This document shows positions 1 through 7,282 of a stretch of 14,380 nucleotides of DNA, in pieces. Source of the DNA: Betaproteobacteria bacterium (GTDB taxonomy: Bacteria; Pseudomonadota; Gammaproteobacteria; Burkholderiales; Rhodocyclaceae); assembly GCA_028868235.1 (NCBI GenBank), contig JAGWUW010000025.1:1-14380 (forward strand), written 5' to 3'. The notes beneath the pieces are model-generated. The model ran no database searches and was not told the DNA's origin. It saw only the letters and a program-made list of their open reading frames with translations. The translations under genes and the position numbers were made by a program. The first letter of the stretch is position 1. Every line of letters begins with the position of its first letter.

Positions 1-1
1 C

Positions 2-403
2 CGCCATGCGTTCGCTGTCTTCCGTGAATTGGGCGAAACCTCCGACGGCAAGCCGCTGCCTGTTGACGCCCTGATCGCCATCCACTGGCTGCACCGCCTC
101 GGCGCCCTGCTGGTCGCCGGCTTGGTCAGCACCCTAGCCTGGGAACTGCTTGGCCACCCCTGCCTACGCCGTTGGGGACAGTCGTTACTGCTCGTACTTG
201 CCCTGCAACTATCCTTGGGCATCGCCAACGTGCTCGCTGCGCTCCCGCTTCCCATCGCTGTGGCGCATACCCTCGGTGCTGCGCTGCTGCTCGGAACGAC
301 GCTGGCGGTCAATCTACGCCTGGTATCCGAGCATGGGCCAACGAGCTTTCAACCGTCTCGGACAGCATCTGCAACGCACTTGCGGCCGGATAGCGTGACA
401 TAG
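2..403 (+). CDS. COX15/CtaA family haem A synthase, C-terminal part (5' end outside window)
   Basis: The reading frame is open from the first base, so this is the last ~133 residues of a longer protein; family members are usually about 330-360 residues. The family converts haem O to haem A in the cytoplasmic membrane for aa3-type cytochrome oxidase. The visible part starts with a soluble loop, then has a conserved [10 protein letters not shown] segment with two histidines and three hydrophobic helices. The last helix starts with [12 protein letters not shown]. Paired histidines at helix ends are what the family uses to bind haem. The C-terminal ~25 residues are polar and low in conservation. 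Oxidase or ctaB genes would be expected upstream, outside the window; the next gene, parC, is functionally unrelated. Family assignment is fairly firm; the function is inferred from family. Confidence 0.82.
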   Translation, partial: RHAFAVFRELGETSDGKPLPVDALIAIHWLHRLGALLVAGLVSTLAWELLGHPCLRRWGQSLLLVLALQLSLGIANVLAALPLPIAVAHTLGAALLLGTTLAVNLRLVSEHGPTSFQPSRTASATHLRPDSVT

Positions 404-516
404 ACACAAGCCGGTTTTTCCGAACGCGCTCACCACCAGTAGCGTGCGAAACCCCGCCGTCTGACAGCTGTCGTGATAAATTCGCACCCGACCGAAAATT
501 GACTCCCAAGCTTGCA

Positions 517-2922
517 ATGAACGACCAATTCGACCTTTTTTCCGCAGAGACCAAACCTGCGGCCGAAGATCAGGCATCGACCCCATCGGAAGCCGTGCCG
601 TCGGCCGTGGCAGGGCCTTCCGATGAACCGGCCAGCGACGACGTCCTGTACGGCAACGAGCCGCCCGAATTGCCACCAGCCGCCAGCGGCCCGGCAGACG
701 ACATTCCACCGCCGGCCGACTACGCCGCTCGCCGCTATCTCGAATACGCGATGAGCGTCGTCACCGGCCGTGCCCTGCCCTCGGTGGCCGACGGCCAGAA
801 GCCGGTGCAGCGTCGCATCCTGTACGCCATGCACCGCATGGGCCTTTATCGCAGCCCCAAGCATGTGAAGTCGGCCCGCGTCGTCGGCGACGTGATCGGT
901 AAATACCACCCGCACGGCGACTCGTCGGTGTACGACGCCATGGTCCGCATGGCGCAGGACTGGAGCCTGCGCTACCCTATCGTAGATGGCCAGGGTAATT
1001 TCGGCTCACGCGATGGCGACAACGCGGCCGCGATGCGTTATACAGAAGCCCGCCTGACTCCCATTGCCGAATTGCTGCTGTCCGAACTCGACGAAGGCAC
1101 GGTGGACTGGAAGCCGAACTACGACGGCGTCAACGACGAGCCCTGCCTTCTGCCGGCCCGTCTGCCCTTCTGCCTGCTCAACGGCGCCTCGGGCATCGCT
1201 GTCGGCATGGCCACCGAAATCCCGGCCCATAACCTGCGCGAAGTGGCTAACGCCGCCGTCGCGTTGATCCGCACCCCGGAAACGACCGAGAACGACGTGC
1301 TGGCCATGATCCCCGGCCCCGACTATCCAGGCGGAGCCCAAATCATCTCGTCAGCCGAAGAAATCGCGGCCACCTACCGCAGTGGCCGCGGCAGCCTGCG
1401 CGTGCGGGCCAAATGGAAAATCGAGGCGCTAGCACGCGGTCAATGGCGCCTGGTCATCACCGAACTACCACCGGGCGTGTCCACGGCAACGGTGATGTCG
1501 GAAATCGAAGCCTGCTCCAATCCGGTCGCTAAGGAAAAGGCCGGCAAGAAGGTTTTCACACCCGAACAACTCAACCTGAAGGCCGCTTTCCTGTCCGCCA
1601 TTTCGGAATCCGGCGTACGCGACGAATCGGGCAAGGAGCACGACGTCCGGCTGGTCATCGAGCCGGCCTCGTCGCGCCAGGGCCAGGATGATCTGGTCCG
1701 CCTGCTGCTCGCCCACACCAGCCTGGAAACCAACGCCTCGATCAACCTCACGGTGCTCGGTGTCGCCGGCGCGCCGCGCCAGGCCTCGCTGTACTCGATC
1801 ATTTCGGAGTGGTGCCGCTTCCGGCTGACTACCGTCGAGCGCCGCACGCGGCATCGCCTGAGCGCCGCCGAAAAGCGCATCCACATCCTCGAAGGCCGGC
1901 AGGCCATCCTGCTCGACATCGACCGCGTCATCAAGGTCATCCGCGAGTCGGACGATCCCAAGGCCGACCTGATCGCCGCATTCAAGCTGAGCGAGATTCA
2001 GGCCGAGGACATCCTGGAAATCCGCCTGCGCCAGTTGGCCCGCCTCGAAGGCATCAAGATCGGCGAAGAACTGGCCAAACTGCGTGAGGAAGCGGCCGGT
2101 TTGAACAAGCTGCTCGATTCCGAAGACGCCCTGCGCGCCTGCGTGGCAGCCGAAATCGAGGCCGACGCCAAGAAGTACGGCGACGACCGCCGCACCCTGA
2201 TCGAAGCCGACGCCAAGGTCACCCTGTCCGACACCAAGAGCCTGTCCATCCCCGACGAACCGACGACGCTGATTGTCTCGAAACACGGCTGGCTGCGCTC
2301 GCGCTCCGGCCACAACATCGACCCGACCCAACTCACATTCCGCTCCGGCGATAGCCTGCTCGCCTGCGTTCCATGCCGCACCGTTGATGCGCTGATCATC
2401 CTCGACCACCTCGGGCGTGCCTACTCCATCCCGGCTGCCGACATCCCCGGCGGCAAGGGCGATGGCGTGCCGACCACCTCGCTGGTCGACTTCCAGGATG
2501 GCGGCAAGCTCTGCCTGGCAATGGCAGTATCCAACGACAAGCTCTATCTGGTCGCCGGCGACGGCGGCTACGGCTTCCGCGCCAAGGGCGAGGACTTCCT
2601 GTCACGCGGCAAGGCCGGCAAAGGATTCCTGACCCTCAGTGATGGCGAAGCCCCGAGCATCTTTCAGCCAGCCCCGGCAACAGGCGATATCGCCTGCATC
2701 ACCCGCGATGGCCGCGCCTTGGTCTTCGCCATCGACGAAATCCGCCAGTTGCCCAAGGGCCGCGGCCTCAAGCTGATCGATGCGGCCCCAGGCAAGGCGG
2801 CGCTGGAGGAAATCATTCCGGTCGTCGAGGGGGTGGCCGGCAAGCTGAAGGGAGAACGGCTGGAAATCTGCCGCGGCAATCGCGGCGGCAAAGGCAAACC
2901 AGCCAGGGCTCCACGCAAGTAA
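517..2922 (+). CDS. parC: DNA topoisomerase IV subunit A (ParC)
   Basis: An 801-residue protein if started at ATG 517. A TTG six codons earlier is also open but less likely; no strong Shine-Dalgarno is seen for either. ParC is the DNA-breaking subunit of topoisomerase IV, which decatenates daughter chromosomes together with ParE. The breakage-reunion domain starts near residue 69 ([13 protein letters not shown]). It contains [11 protein letters not shown], the quinolone-region motif [15 protein letters not shown] (residues 128-142) and the catalytic tyrosine Y175 in [10 protein letters not shown]. The C-terminal beta-pinwheel begins near residue 585 (TLIVSKHGW) and lacks the GyrA-box QRRGGKG, which argues for ParC over GyrA. 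Residues 1-68 are an acidic, Ala/Pro-rich extension that E. coli ParC (752 aa) does not have. The QRDR serine (S136) is the quinolone-sensitive state; D140 replaces the E. coli Glu84. parE is not adjacent. Confidence 0.95.
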   Translation: MNDQFDLFSAETKPAAEDQASTPSEAVPSAVAGPSDEPASDDVLYGNEPPELPPAASGPADDIPPPADYAARRYLEYAMSVVTGRALPSVADGQKPVQRRILYAMHRMGLYRSPKHVKSARVVGDVIGKYHPHGDSSVYDAMVRMAQDWSLRYPIVDGQGNFGSRDGDNAAAMRYTEARLTPIAELLLSELDEGTVDWKPNYDGVNDEPCLLPARLPFCLLNGASGIAVGMATEIPAHNLREVANAAVALIRTPETTENDVLAMIPGPDYPGGAQIISSAEEIAATYRSGRGSLRVRAKWKIEALARGQWRLVITELPPGVSTATVMSEIEACSNPVAKEKAGKKVFTPEQLNLKAAFLSAISESGVRDESGKEHDVRLVIEPASSRQGQDDLVRLLLAHTSLETNASINLTVLGVAGAPRQASLYSIISEWCRFRLTTVERRTRHRLSAAEKRIHILEGRQAILLDIDRVIKVIRESDDPKADLIAAFKLSEIQAEDILEIRLRQLARLEGIKIGEELAKLREEAAGLNKLLDSEDALRACVAAEIEADAKKYGDDRRTLIEADAKVTLSDTKSLSIPDEPTTLIVSKHGWLRSRSGHNIDPTQLTFRSGDSLLACVPCRTVDALIILDHLGRAYSIPAADIPGGKGDGVPTTSLVDFQDGGKLCLAMAVSNDKLYLVAGDGGYGFRAKGEDFLSRGKAGKGFLTLSDGEAPSIFQPAPATGDIACITRDGRALVFAIDEIRQLPKGRGLKLIDAAPGKAALEEIIPVVEGVAGKLKGERLEICRGNRGGKGKPARAPRK

Positions 2923-2939
2923 ACAAACATTCCGACAAT

Positions 2940-2969
2940 AAAAAACCGAGGTATTGGCCTCGGTTTTTT
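2940..2969. terminator. Bidirectional Rho-independent terminator after parC
   Basis: CCGAGG (2946-2951) and CCTCGG (2958-2963) form a perfect stem around a TATTGG loop. Six A bases precede the stem and six T bases follow it, so it can terminate on both strands. It lies 18 bases after the parC stop and 19 bases from the end of the convergent small gene, as expected for a shared terminator. Confidence 0.9.
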
Positions 2970-2988
2970 ATTGGAGAGTAGTGAAAAC

Positions 2989-3168
2989 TCAGGCTGCCTT
3001 GTCGGCGACATGCATGATTTCGACCTCCTCGTGCTCCCACTCCTTGATGGTGTCGGAGACAAGACGTGCCTTTTCATGAGTATCCGGCTGGTGGTGATGT
3101 TGCTCCGTGAATCCTTCCAAGGCATCGTGGATCGCTTCGGCCTTTGAGGGCGCGTGTGACTGAGGCAT
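2989..3168 (-). CDS. Small conserved-looking protein of unknown function, 59 aa
   Basis: I do not recognise this protein. The start at 3168 (MPQSHAPSKAEA) was chosen because AAGGA lies 8-12 bases upstream on the minus strand. The open frame reaches 3219, but that extension would run through the phasin terminator stem. The 59-residue product is hydrophilic, with no signal peptide or membrane helix. It has a helical N-terminal part, an HHH cluster at residues 24-26 (TEQHHHQPDTHEK), and a charged segment IKEWEHEEVEIMHVADKAA at the end. Histidine and glutamate are abundant, so metal binding is conceivable but unproven. It lies downstream of the phasin gene, separated by a strong hairpin terminator, so it depends on read-through or a promoter of its own. 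The good ribosome site and the terminator at its end make it likely to be a real gene. Confidence 0.62.
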   Translation of the reverse strand: MPQSHAPSKAEAIHDALEGFTEQHHHQPDTHEKARLVSDTIKEWEHEEVEIMHVADKAA

Positions 3169-3196
3169 GGCAACTTCCTTTGAAGAGTCTACAAAG

Positions 3197-3229
3197 AAAA
3201 GAGCCCTTGGGATCGCCAAGGGCTCTTTT
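3197..3229 (-). terminator. Rho-independent terminator of the phasin gene
   Basis: A perfect 14-bp stem: AAAAGAGCCCTTGG (3197-3210), loop GATCG, CCAAGGGCTCTTTT (3216-3229). Read on the minus strand it ends in TTTTCTTTG, a suitable U-tract, and lies 35 bases after the phasin stop. The A/T ends make it potentially active in both directions. Confidence 0.88.
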
Positions 3230-3242
3230 GACGGCTAGCGGC

Positions 3243-3265
3243 AAATCGCTACCGATTCGCGATTT
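3243..3265. repeat. Short inverted repeat at the phasin stop codon
   Basis: AAATCGC (3243-3249) and GCGATTT (3259-3265) are perfect 7-bp arms around a 9-base loop and overlap the phasin TAA. The repeat sits 13 bases from the stronger terminator hairpin. It may be an accessory 3' stem that stabilises the abundant phasin mRNA; no function is shown. Confidence 0.5.
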
Positions 3266-3821
3266 ACGCAGCCTTCTTGGCAACAGCCTTCGGTGCAGCG
3301 ACGACGTTGGCAGCTTTCAGCGTGGCGCTGGTAGCAGCGGCAACGCTGGCTTCAGCCACTTCAGCAGCCTGCTTGGCAGCCTTGTTCAGGCCTTCGTAGG
3401 CTTCGTTGGCCGACTTAATGGCGGTCTTGACGGCAGCAACGGCAACTTCAGAACCAGCCGGAGCGGATTCAAGGGCCTTCTCGACCAGGCCGGAAACCTT
3501 GGCATTGGTTTCGGCGACGTGGCTTTCAACTTCCTTGGCGATCTTGTCCTTAGTCTCGGAGGCGATAGCGATCACGTTACGGGAATATTCCATGCCCTTT
3601 TCAAGGGACGGGGCAGCCAGCTCCTTCTGGATAGCGACTAAGGACTGGACATCCTTGGCGCCCAGCAGGGTGTTCAGGTTGGACATCGATGCCTCGAAAA
3701 CCGAACGGGCAGCAGCCAGATTCAACAAAGCCAGACGCTCGACACCGTCAAAGGTGGTGTTGGCGAAGAACAGAGCGAAATTGAGGCCAGACTTGGCGAA
3801 ATCTTCGGGTTTGGTGAACAT
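3264..3821 (-). CDS. phaP: Phasin family protein (PHB granule surface protein)
   Basis: A 185-residue protein of the PhaP/phasin_2 type, which coats polyhydroxybutyrate granules in the cytoplasm and controls their number and size. The start at 3821 (MFTKPEDFAKSGLNFALFF) is preceded by AGGAG on the minus strand at normal spacing; an upstream in-frame start gives 12 implausible extra residues. Visible features are an amphipathic N-terminus, the typical FDGVERLALLNLAAARSVFE stretch (residues 25-44), and long Ala/Lys/Glu helices. The tail is Ala/Lys-rich and ends in KAVAKKAA, as in many betaproteobacterial phasins. There is no signal peptide or membrane segment. The gene appears monocistronic: it has its own -35/-10 promoter after the sirtuin gene and a strong terminator. 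PHB synthase genes are not in the window. The paralogue type within the phasin family cannot be told. Confidence 0.92.
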   Translation of the reverse strand: MFTKPEDFAKSGLNFALFFANTTFDGVERLALLNLAAARSVFEASMSNLNTLLGAKDVQSLVAIQKELAAPSLEKGMEYSRNVIAIASETKDKIAKEVESHVAETNAKVSGLVEKALESAPAGSEVAVAAVKTAIKSANEAYEGLNKAAKQAAEVAEASVAAATSATLKAANVVAAPKAVAKKAA

Positions 3822-3867
3822 GGTATTTCTCCTGGGGTTGGGGTGATTTATTGCCACAAGCCATTCA

Positions 3868-3882
3868 TGTTGCGCCGCAGCA
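3868..3882. promoter_or_regulatory. Candidate operator 2 at the phasin transcription start
   Basis: TGTTGCGCCGCAGCA is a near-palindrome (TGyTGCGsCGCArCA) overlapping the expected start of phasin transcription (about 3883 on the minus strand). It shares a TGC...GCA core with the upstream palindrome at 3922-3940. It is a candidate PhaR site, by inference only. Confidence 0.35.
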
Positions 3883-3889
3883 TGACTTT

Positions 3890-3917
3890 ATTCTATTCAC
3901 CCTAAAACAGATGTCAA
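3890..3917 (-). promoter_or_regulatory. Sigma-70 promoter of the phasin gene
   Basis: On the minus strand, TTGACA (3917-3912) is followed after 16 bp by TAGAAT (3895-3890). This is a perfect -35 and a -10 matching five of six consensus bases. It lies about 70 bases upstream of the phasin start codon and just after the sirtuin gene. A strong promoter suits an abundant structural protein. Confidence 0.8.
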
Positions 3918-3921
3918 CAAC

Positions 3922-3940
3922 TTTTGTGCAGCGCACAAAA
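3922..3940. promoter_or_regulatory. Candidate operator 1: perfect palindrome upstream of the phasin -35
   Basis: TTTTGTGC (3922-3929), spacer AGC, GCACAAAA (3933-3940) is a perfect 8-bp dyad ending 5 bases from the -35 hexamer. It has no following T-tract in a terminating context and contains a TGC/GCA core. In Ralstonia eutropha the repressor PhaR is known to bind near the phaP promoter at more than one site. A PhaR role here is inference; another regulator or a sirtuin terminator are alternatives. Confidence 0.5.
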
Positions 3941-3968
3941 ACACGCTATGGCGTTTCTGCGACTACAG

Positions 3969-4769
3969 TTACGACGAACCGCTAACCGGCACTTTCAGGC
4001 TCAGTTCGTCCAGAATGCGAGTCATTGCATCTGCCGCGCCCAGCGGCAAATAAAAATCGACGATATCGCTCAACTGGGTGTGCGCTGGGTTGATTTCAAC
4101 GGTAGGAATACCACTGCTCGCCGCGAAGACAACTGGTTGAACAATATACGGAAAAATGCTGGAGGTACCAATACTGAACACCATGTCGAAGCCCTCCTGG
4201 AAAGCGTCGATAAAGCGATCCAGTTCATCTTCTGGCAGGGCTTCGCCAAAAAGCACCACTTTCGGCCGCAGCACCCCGCCACAGACTGGGCAACGGGGCG
4301 GAATCTCCCGACCGCTCATGTCGCCAGCCACTTCTTCATGTTCGCAGACCGTACAGGCCAGCGCCTGCAGGTTGCCATGAATCTCAACAATATCCGTGCT
4401 CCCGGCCGCTCGATGGAGTCCGTCGACGTTTTGCGTAAACACCATCACTCGCTCGAGGTGATGCTGAAGCATGGCAATTGCGCGGTGCGCGGCGTTGGGT
4501 TGGGCACCGCGACAGTTTTCCTCTATCTGGATCAGGTATTTCCAGGTAATGTCTGGCCGCATGGCGAATACCTCACCGGAAAGTGCCTCCTCGATGCGTA
4601 ACCCCTCCGCGGTGATCTCGCTATCGTAGAGTCCCCCTACTCCGCGATAAGTCGGCAAGCCGGAATCGGCCGAAATACCGGCTCCGGTAATGAACAACAC
4701 ACGCCGCGCCTGGGCAAGATGGCGGGCAACAGCGACGATGGCCGCTTCGGTGCCCAAATCGTGACTCAT
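3969..4769 (-). CDS. Sir2-family NAD-dependent protein deacylase (sirtuin)
   Basis: A 266-residue single-domain sirtuin. The family removes acyl groups from lysine using NAD+, yielding nicotinamide and O-acyl-ADP-ribose, in the cytoplasm. Motifs seen: GAGISADSG (29-37), TQNVDGLHR (112-120) and catalytic H131 in EIHGN. A structural zinc site is formed by C139/C142 and C160/C163, followed by VLFGEALPE (172-180), GTSS (201-204) and EINPAH (225-230). It has LPTYRG where E. coli CobB has IRTFRA. I do not see the Y-x-x-R pair of CobB-type desuccinylases; the matching region reads TWKYLIQIEEN. It may therefore prefer other acyl groups. The gene starts 16 bases after the FliL-like gene, so the two are probably co-transcribed. 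Start at 4769 fits the length of the family, although its ribosome site is weak. Confidence 0.93.
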   Translation of the reverse strand: MSHDLGTEAAIVAVARHLAQARRVLFITGAGISADSGLPTYRGVGGLYDSEITAEGLRIEEALSGEVFAMRPDITWKYLIQIEENCRGAQPNAAHRAIAMLQHHLERVMVFTQNVDGLHRAAGSTDIVEIHGNLQALACTVCEHEEVAGDMSGREIPPRCPVCGGVLRPKVVLFGEALPEDELDRFIDAFQEGFDMVFSIGTSSIFPYIVQPVVFAASSGIPTVEINPAHTQLSDIVDFYLPLGAADAMTRILDELSLKVPVSGSS

Positions 4770-4785
4770 CGAACCGAAAACTCCA

Positions 4786-5187
4786 TCACTGAATCAGAAA
4801 TTTGGTGAACAGAACCTCCGTAACACCGGATTTCCGGTCTTCATGAATGATGTGGTTGGCCAGTTCGATGATTTCCTCAATCAGCTCCTTCTTGCCTGCC
4901 AGCGTCCGCAGATGAGCCTCTTCCTTGCCGGACATGAGCAAAATGATTTCATGCTGTATTTTCGGCCGATACGCCACCATCTCATGTGCAGCCTCCGGCG
5001 AACCGGTCTCGAAAATAAGCCCGAATTGCACATAGGCCTTGTCGCCGAGATTGAAGGTGAACACCATCGGTTCTGGAGCCCCGCCGCCACCGTGATCGTT
5101 GGCCGAAGCCGGACAGGGTGGCAGGAAAGTCAGCATGATGACGCCAAGCGCCAGGAAAGCTCTGCGAACGCGATGTGTAATGGACAT
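4786..5187 (-). CDS. FliL-like exported protein, standalone copy
   Basis: A 133-residue protein. The ATG at 5187 is preferred; a TTG four codons upstream is possible. Residues 1-29 look like a signal peptide: basic MSITHRVRR, a hydrophobic stretch, then PCPASA before NDHGGGG. The rest resembles the FliL C-terminal domain. It has MVFTFNLGDKAYVQFGLIFE, a helical part (HEIILLMSGKEEAHLRTL), AGKKELIEEIIELAN, and a closing GVTEVLFTKFLIQ that matches the usual FliL ending. True FliL is a single-pass inner-membrane protein around the flagellar stator. Here the hydrophobic segment looks cleavable, or could be a short anchor, and no other flagellar gene is in view. It lies 82 bases after the kinase gene and 16 bases before the sirtuin. 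A TATAAA lies upstream on the minus strand without a convincing -35. FliL-fold membership is fairly likely; the role is unknown. Confidence 0.72.
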   Translation of the reverse strand: MSITHRVRRAFLALGVIMLTFLPPCPASANDHGGGGAPEPMVFTFNLGDKAYVQFGLIFETGSPEAAHEMVAYRPKIQHEIILLMSGKEEAHLRTLAGKKELIEEIIELANHIIHEDRKSGVTEVLFTKFLIQ

Positions 5188-5269
5188 GGAAAACTTCAAT
5201 TCGGCATCGATGACATTGTTTGAAACGTGGTTTATACCTTTTGGTCATGAAAATTGCTACCGGAGGGCA

Positions 5270-7282
5270 TCACAGACCTTGCGGTTCCAGCCTGAGCCAG
5301 ACCGTAAAACGAGCCCCTTTGCCAGGTGCACTTTCCGCAGTTATCCGTCCGCCATAACGCTCGACCAGTGCCTGGCTGACCCATAATCCGAGACCGTTCC
5401 CACCCGGTTTCTTGGCCGTGAAGAAGGGCTTGAAGAGCTGTGCCAGATCCGCTTCGCTGATACCTGGACCGGAGTCTGAAACGACCAGACAGATGCCGAG
5501 CGGCATGTCAGCCTCATCCCAATCCTCGACAGAAATCTTGAGTACCCCGCCGTTTGGCATGGCCTGAATGGCGTTAACAAACAAATTGATGATGACCTGC
5601 TGCAATTCGTTCTTGTTGCAGACGATGCGCCGCGTCGAATCGACATGCTGCTCGATGGCGATATCGCCCTTGGTCAACAGATGGCGTACGAGGAGCAAGC
5701 AATCTTGGAGCAGCACAGCGGTATCGACCGGTTCGAGATACCCGACGTAATCCTGAGGACGAGCGAACTGTAGCAGTTTGGCGACAATCAACCGGATACG
5801 CTGAACCTGTTCGTGGATCAGCTTGATCTCGTTGGCCACCGGCTCGGCACGCGGCCCGAGGACATCGCGCAGCACGTCCAGATTACCCTGGACGACAGCG
5901 ATCGGGTTGTTGATCTCGTGCGCCACGCCGGCCGTCAGCTGGCCAATGGCCGCCAGCTTTTCGTTCATGACGAGTTGCGACTGCGCTGCCTTGAGGTCTG
6001 CGACAGCACGCTCCAACGCCGCCGTCCGCTCGGCCACCTTGGCATCAAGCGAGGTGCCCCACCGCTTCAGCGACTCGGCCTGTGCCTGCAACTGATCGAG
6101 CAAGCGATCGAAGTGTGCCGCCATCTCGCCCAGCTCATCCTCGCTTTGAACATTGCCAACCCGGGCATCGAGATTGCCGTGCTCGATGGCTGTCATCGTT
6201 GCATGCATACGCTCGATGGGCTGGAATACACGGCGGGCCGAAAGCACTGCGAAGCCGCCAGCCAGCAGCATGCCCAAGACAAAGCAAGCGGCCACCGCAG
6301 CAAAGGCGTGCCAGCGGGCGCGAACGAAGGGCTCCTCGAGAAAACCGACATAGAGCATGCCAATACGCTGTTTACGGCCATCGAGCAAAGGCTCGTAAGC
6401 CGAAACGTACCAGTCGCTCACGACGAAAGCCCGGTCGAGCCATGTCTTGCCCTGATCAAGCACCGTTTCATGTACGGCCGCCGACACCCGGGTCCCGATG
6501 GCCCGCGTATCGCCGAACAGCCGGACATTGGTCGCCACCCGCACATCGCCAAGAAACAACGTCGCAGTACCTGCGCTACCGAAGGGCAATGCGGCTTCCG
6601 GATAGACGATGGCATTCATGTTGTCGATGAAATCAAGGTTCTTGTTAAGCAACACCCCGCCTTCCAGCACCCCGAGCAAATGTCCACCGGAATCAAATAC
6701 CGGCGCTGCCGAGTGGATGACGATGCCGCTATCCTCAACCTCCCGTCCATCCGGCTTGGCATTGGGCGTACGAACAATCGGCGTCCGGGCCAGCACTGCC
6801 AGTTCCGATCTGATTTCCGCTAGCTGCCCGGCAGAAAAAACCTCGGTTTCCGTACGCTCGTTGCCGGCCAGAGCCGAGGCGACAACCGGCCACTGACCAC
6901 CAGCCCGGCGCGCTGCATTGACATCCATGTACCGTAGAAAATCGAGCTTGCGCTCGACCAGCAAGACACGGAGCATGCTGGCGACATCGGATGAAGTGTG
7001 CCTCCCATGACGACCGACGGCGCGCAGTAGTTTATCGGAAGTGGCCAGGCCGGCCACTGAGCGCCCCACCCCCTCTATCACCCGGTCGAAATAGCCATGA
7101 GCGACGGCCAGGTCGCTACGCACCTTGGTTGCCAATATACGATCGAAGTAATTACCGCCCCAATAGGCCAGAGCGGCCATGATCAGCGGTAGCACGACGC
7201 CGAGCGGCACCAGTGCCAGCAGAAGCAAGCGCGTTCGGATAGAACGCCGCGCCGGAAGAATTAGATTCCCCAAGCCTGACAC
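5270..7282 (-). CDS. Membrane sensor histidine kinase with periplasmic Cache domain
   Basis: A 670-residue kinase. A transmembrane helix (about 19-41) leads to a large periplasmic region (about 45-320). That region ends in WYVSAYEPLLDGRKQRIGMLYVGF, typical of Cache_3-Cache_2 type ligand sensors. Then come a second helix (326-348), a HAMP domain (350-403) and a coiled coil. The HisKA dimerisation box carries the phosphorylated H455 (GVAHEINNP). The ATPase domain shows the N-box around N570 (NLFVNAIQAMP), DSGPG (603-607), FKPFF (617-621) and GGNGLGL (627-633). All catalytic motifs are intact. The GTG start overlaps the end of the response-regulator gene by 22 bases, which suggests translational coupling; a TTG three codons later is an alternative. 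Its partner is clearly the regulator upstream. The ligand is unknown; Cache domains often bind small organic acids or similar solutes. Confidence 0.92.
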   Translation of the reverse strand: MSGLGNLILPARRSIRTRLLLLALVPLGVVLPLIMAALAYWGGNYFDRILATKVRSDLAVAHGYFDRVIEGVGRSVAGLATSDKLLRAVGRHGRHTSSDVASMLRVLLVERKLDFLRYMDVNAARRAGGQWPVVASALAGNERTETEVFSAGQLAEIRSELAVLARTPIVRTPNAKPDGREVEDSGIVIHSAAPVFDSGGHLLGVLEGGVLLNKNLDFIDNMNAIVYPEAALPFGSAGTATLFLGDVRVATNVRLFGDTRAIGTRVSAAVHETVLDQGKTWLDRAFVVSDWYVSAYEPLLDGRKQRIGMLYVGFLEEPFVRARWHAFAAVAACFVLGMLLAGGFAVLSARRVFQPIERMHATMTAIEHGNLDARVGNVQSEDELGEMAAHFDRLLDQLQAQAESLKRWGTSLDAKVAERTAALERAVADLKAAQSQLVMNEKLAAIGQLTAGVAHEINNPIAVVQGNLDVLRDVLGPRAEPVANEIKLIHEQVQRIRLIVAKLLQFARPQDYVGYLEPVDTAVLLQDCLLLVRHLLTKGDIAIEQHVDSTRRIVCNKNELQQVIINLFVNAIQAMPNGGVLKISVEDWDEADMPLGICLVVSDSGPGISEADLAQLFKPFFTAKKPGGNGLGLWVSQALVERYGGRITAESAPGKGARFTVWLRLEPQGL

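Noticed and set aside
1465..2409. Minus-strand open frame of 314 codons inside parC
   Set aside because: It is opposite a well-conserved parC, and its Gly/Ala/Asp-rich translation is typical of antisense GC-rich frames.
3924..4601. Long plus-strand open frame of 225 codons opposite the sirtuin gene
   Set aside because: It is antisense to a gene with every sirtuin motif intact, has no ribosome site or recognisable domain, and reflects GC-rich codon structure.
5813..6823. Plus-strand open frame of 336 codons opposite the histidine kinase
   Set aside because: It is a shadow of the kinase frame; its sequence is Arg/His-rich with no family resemblance.
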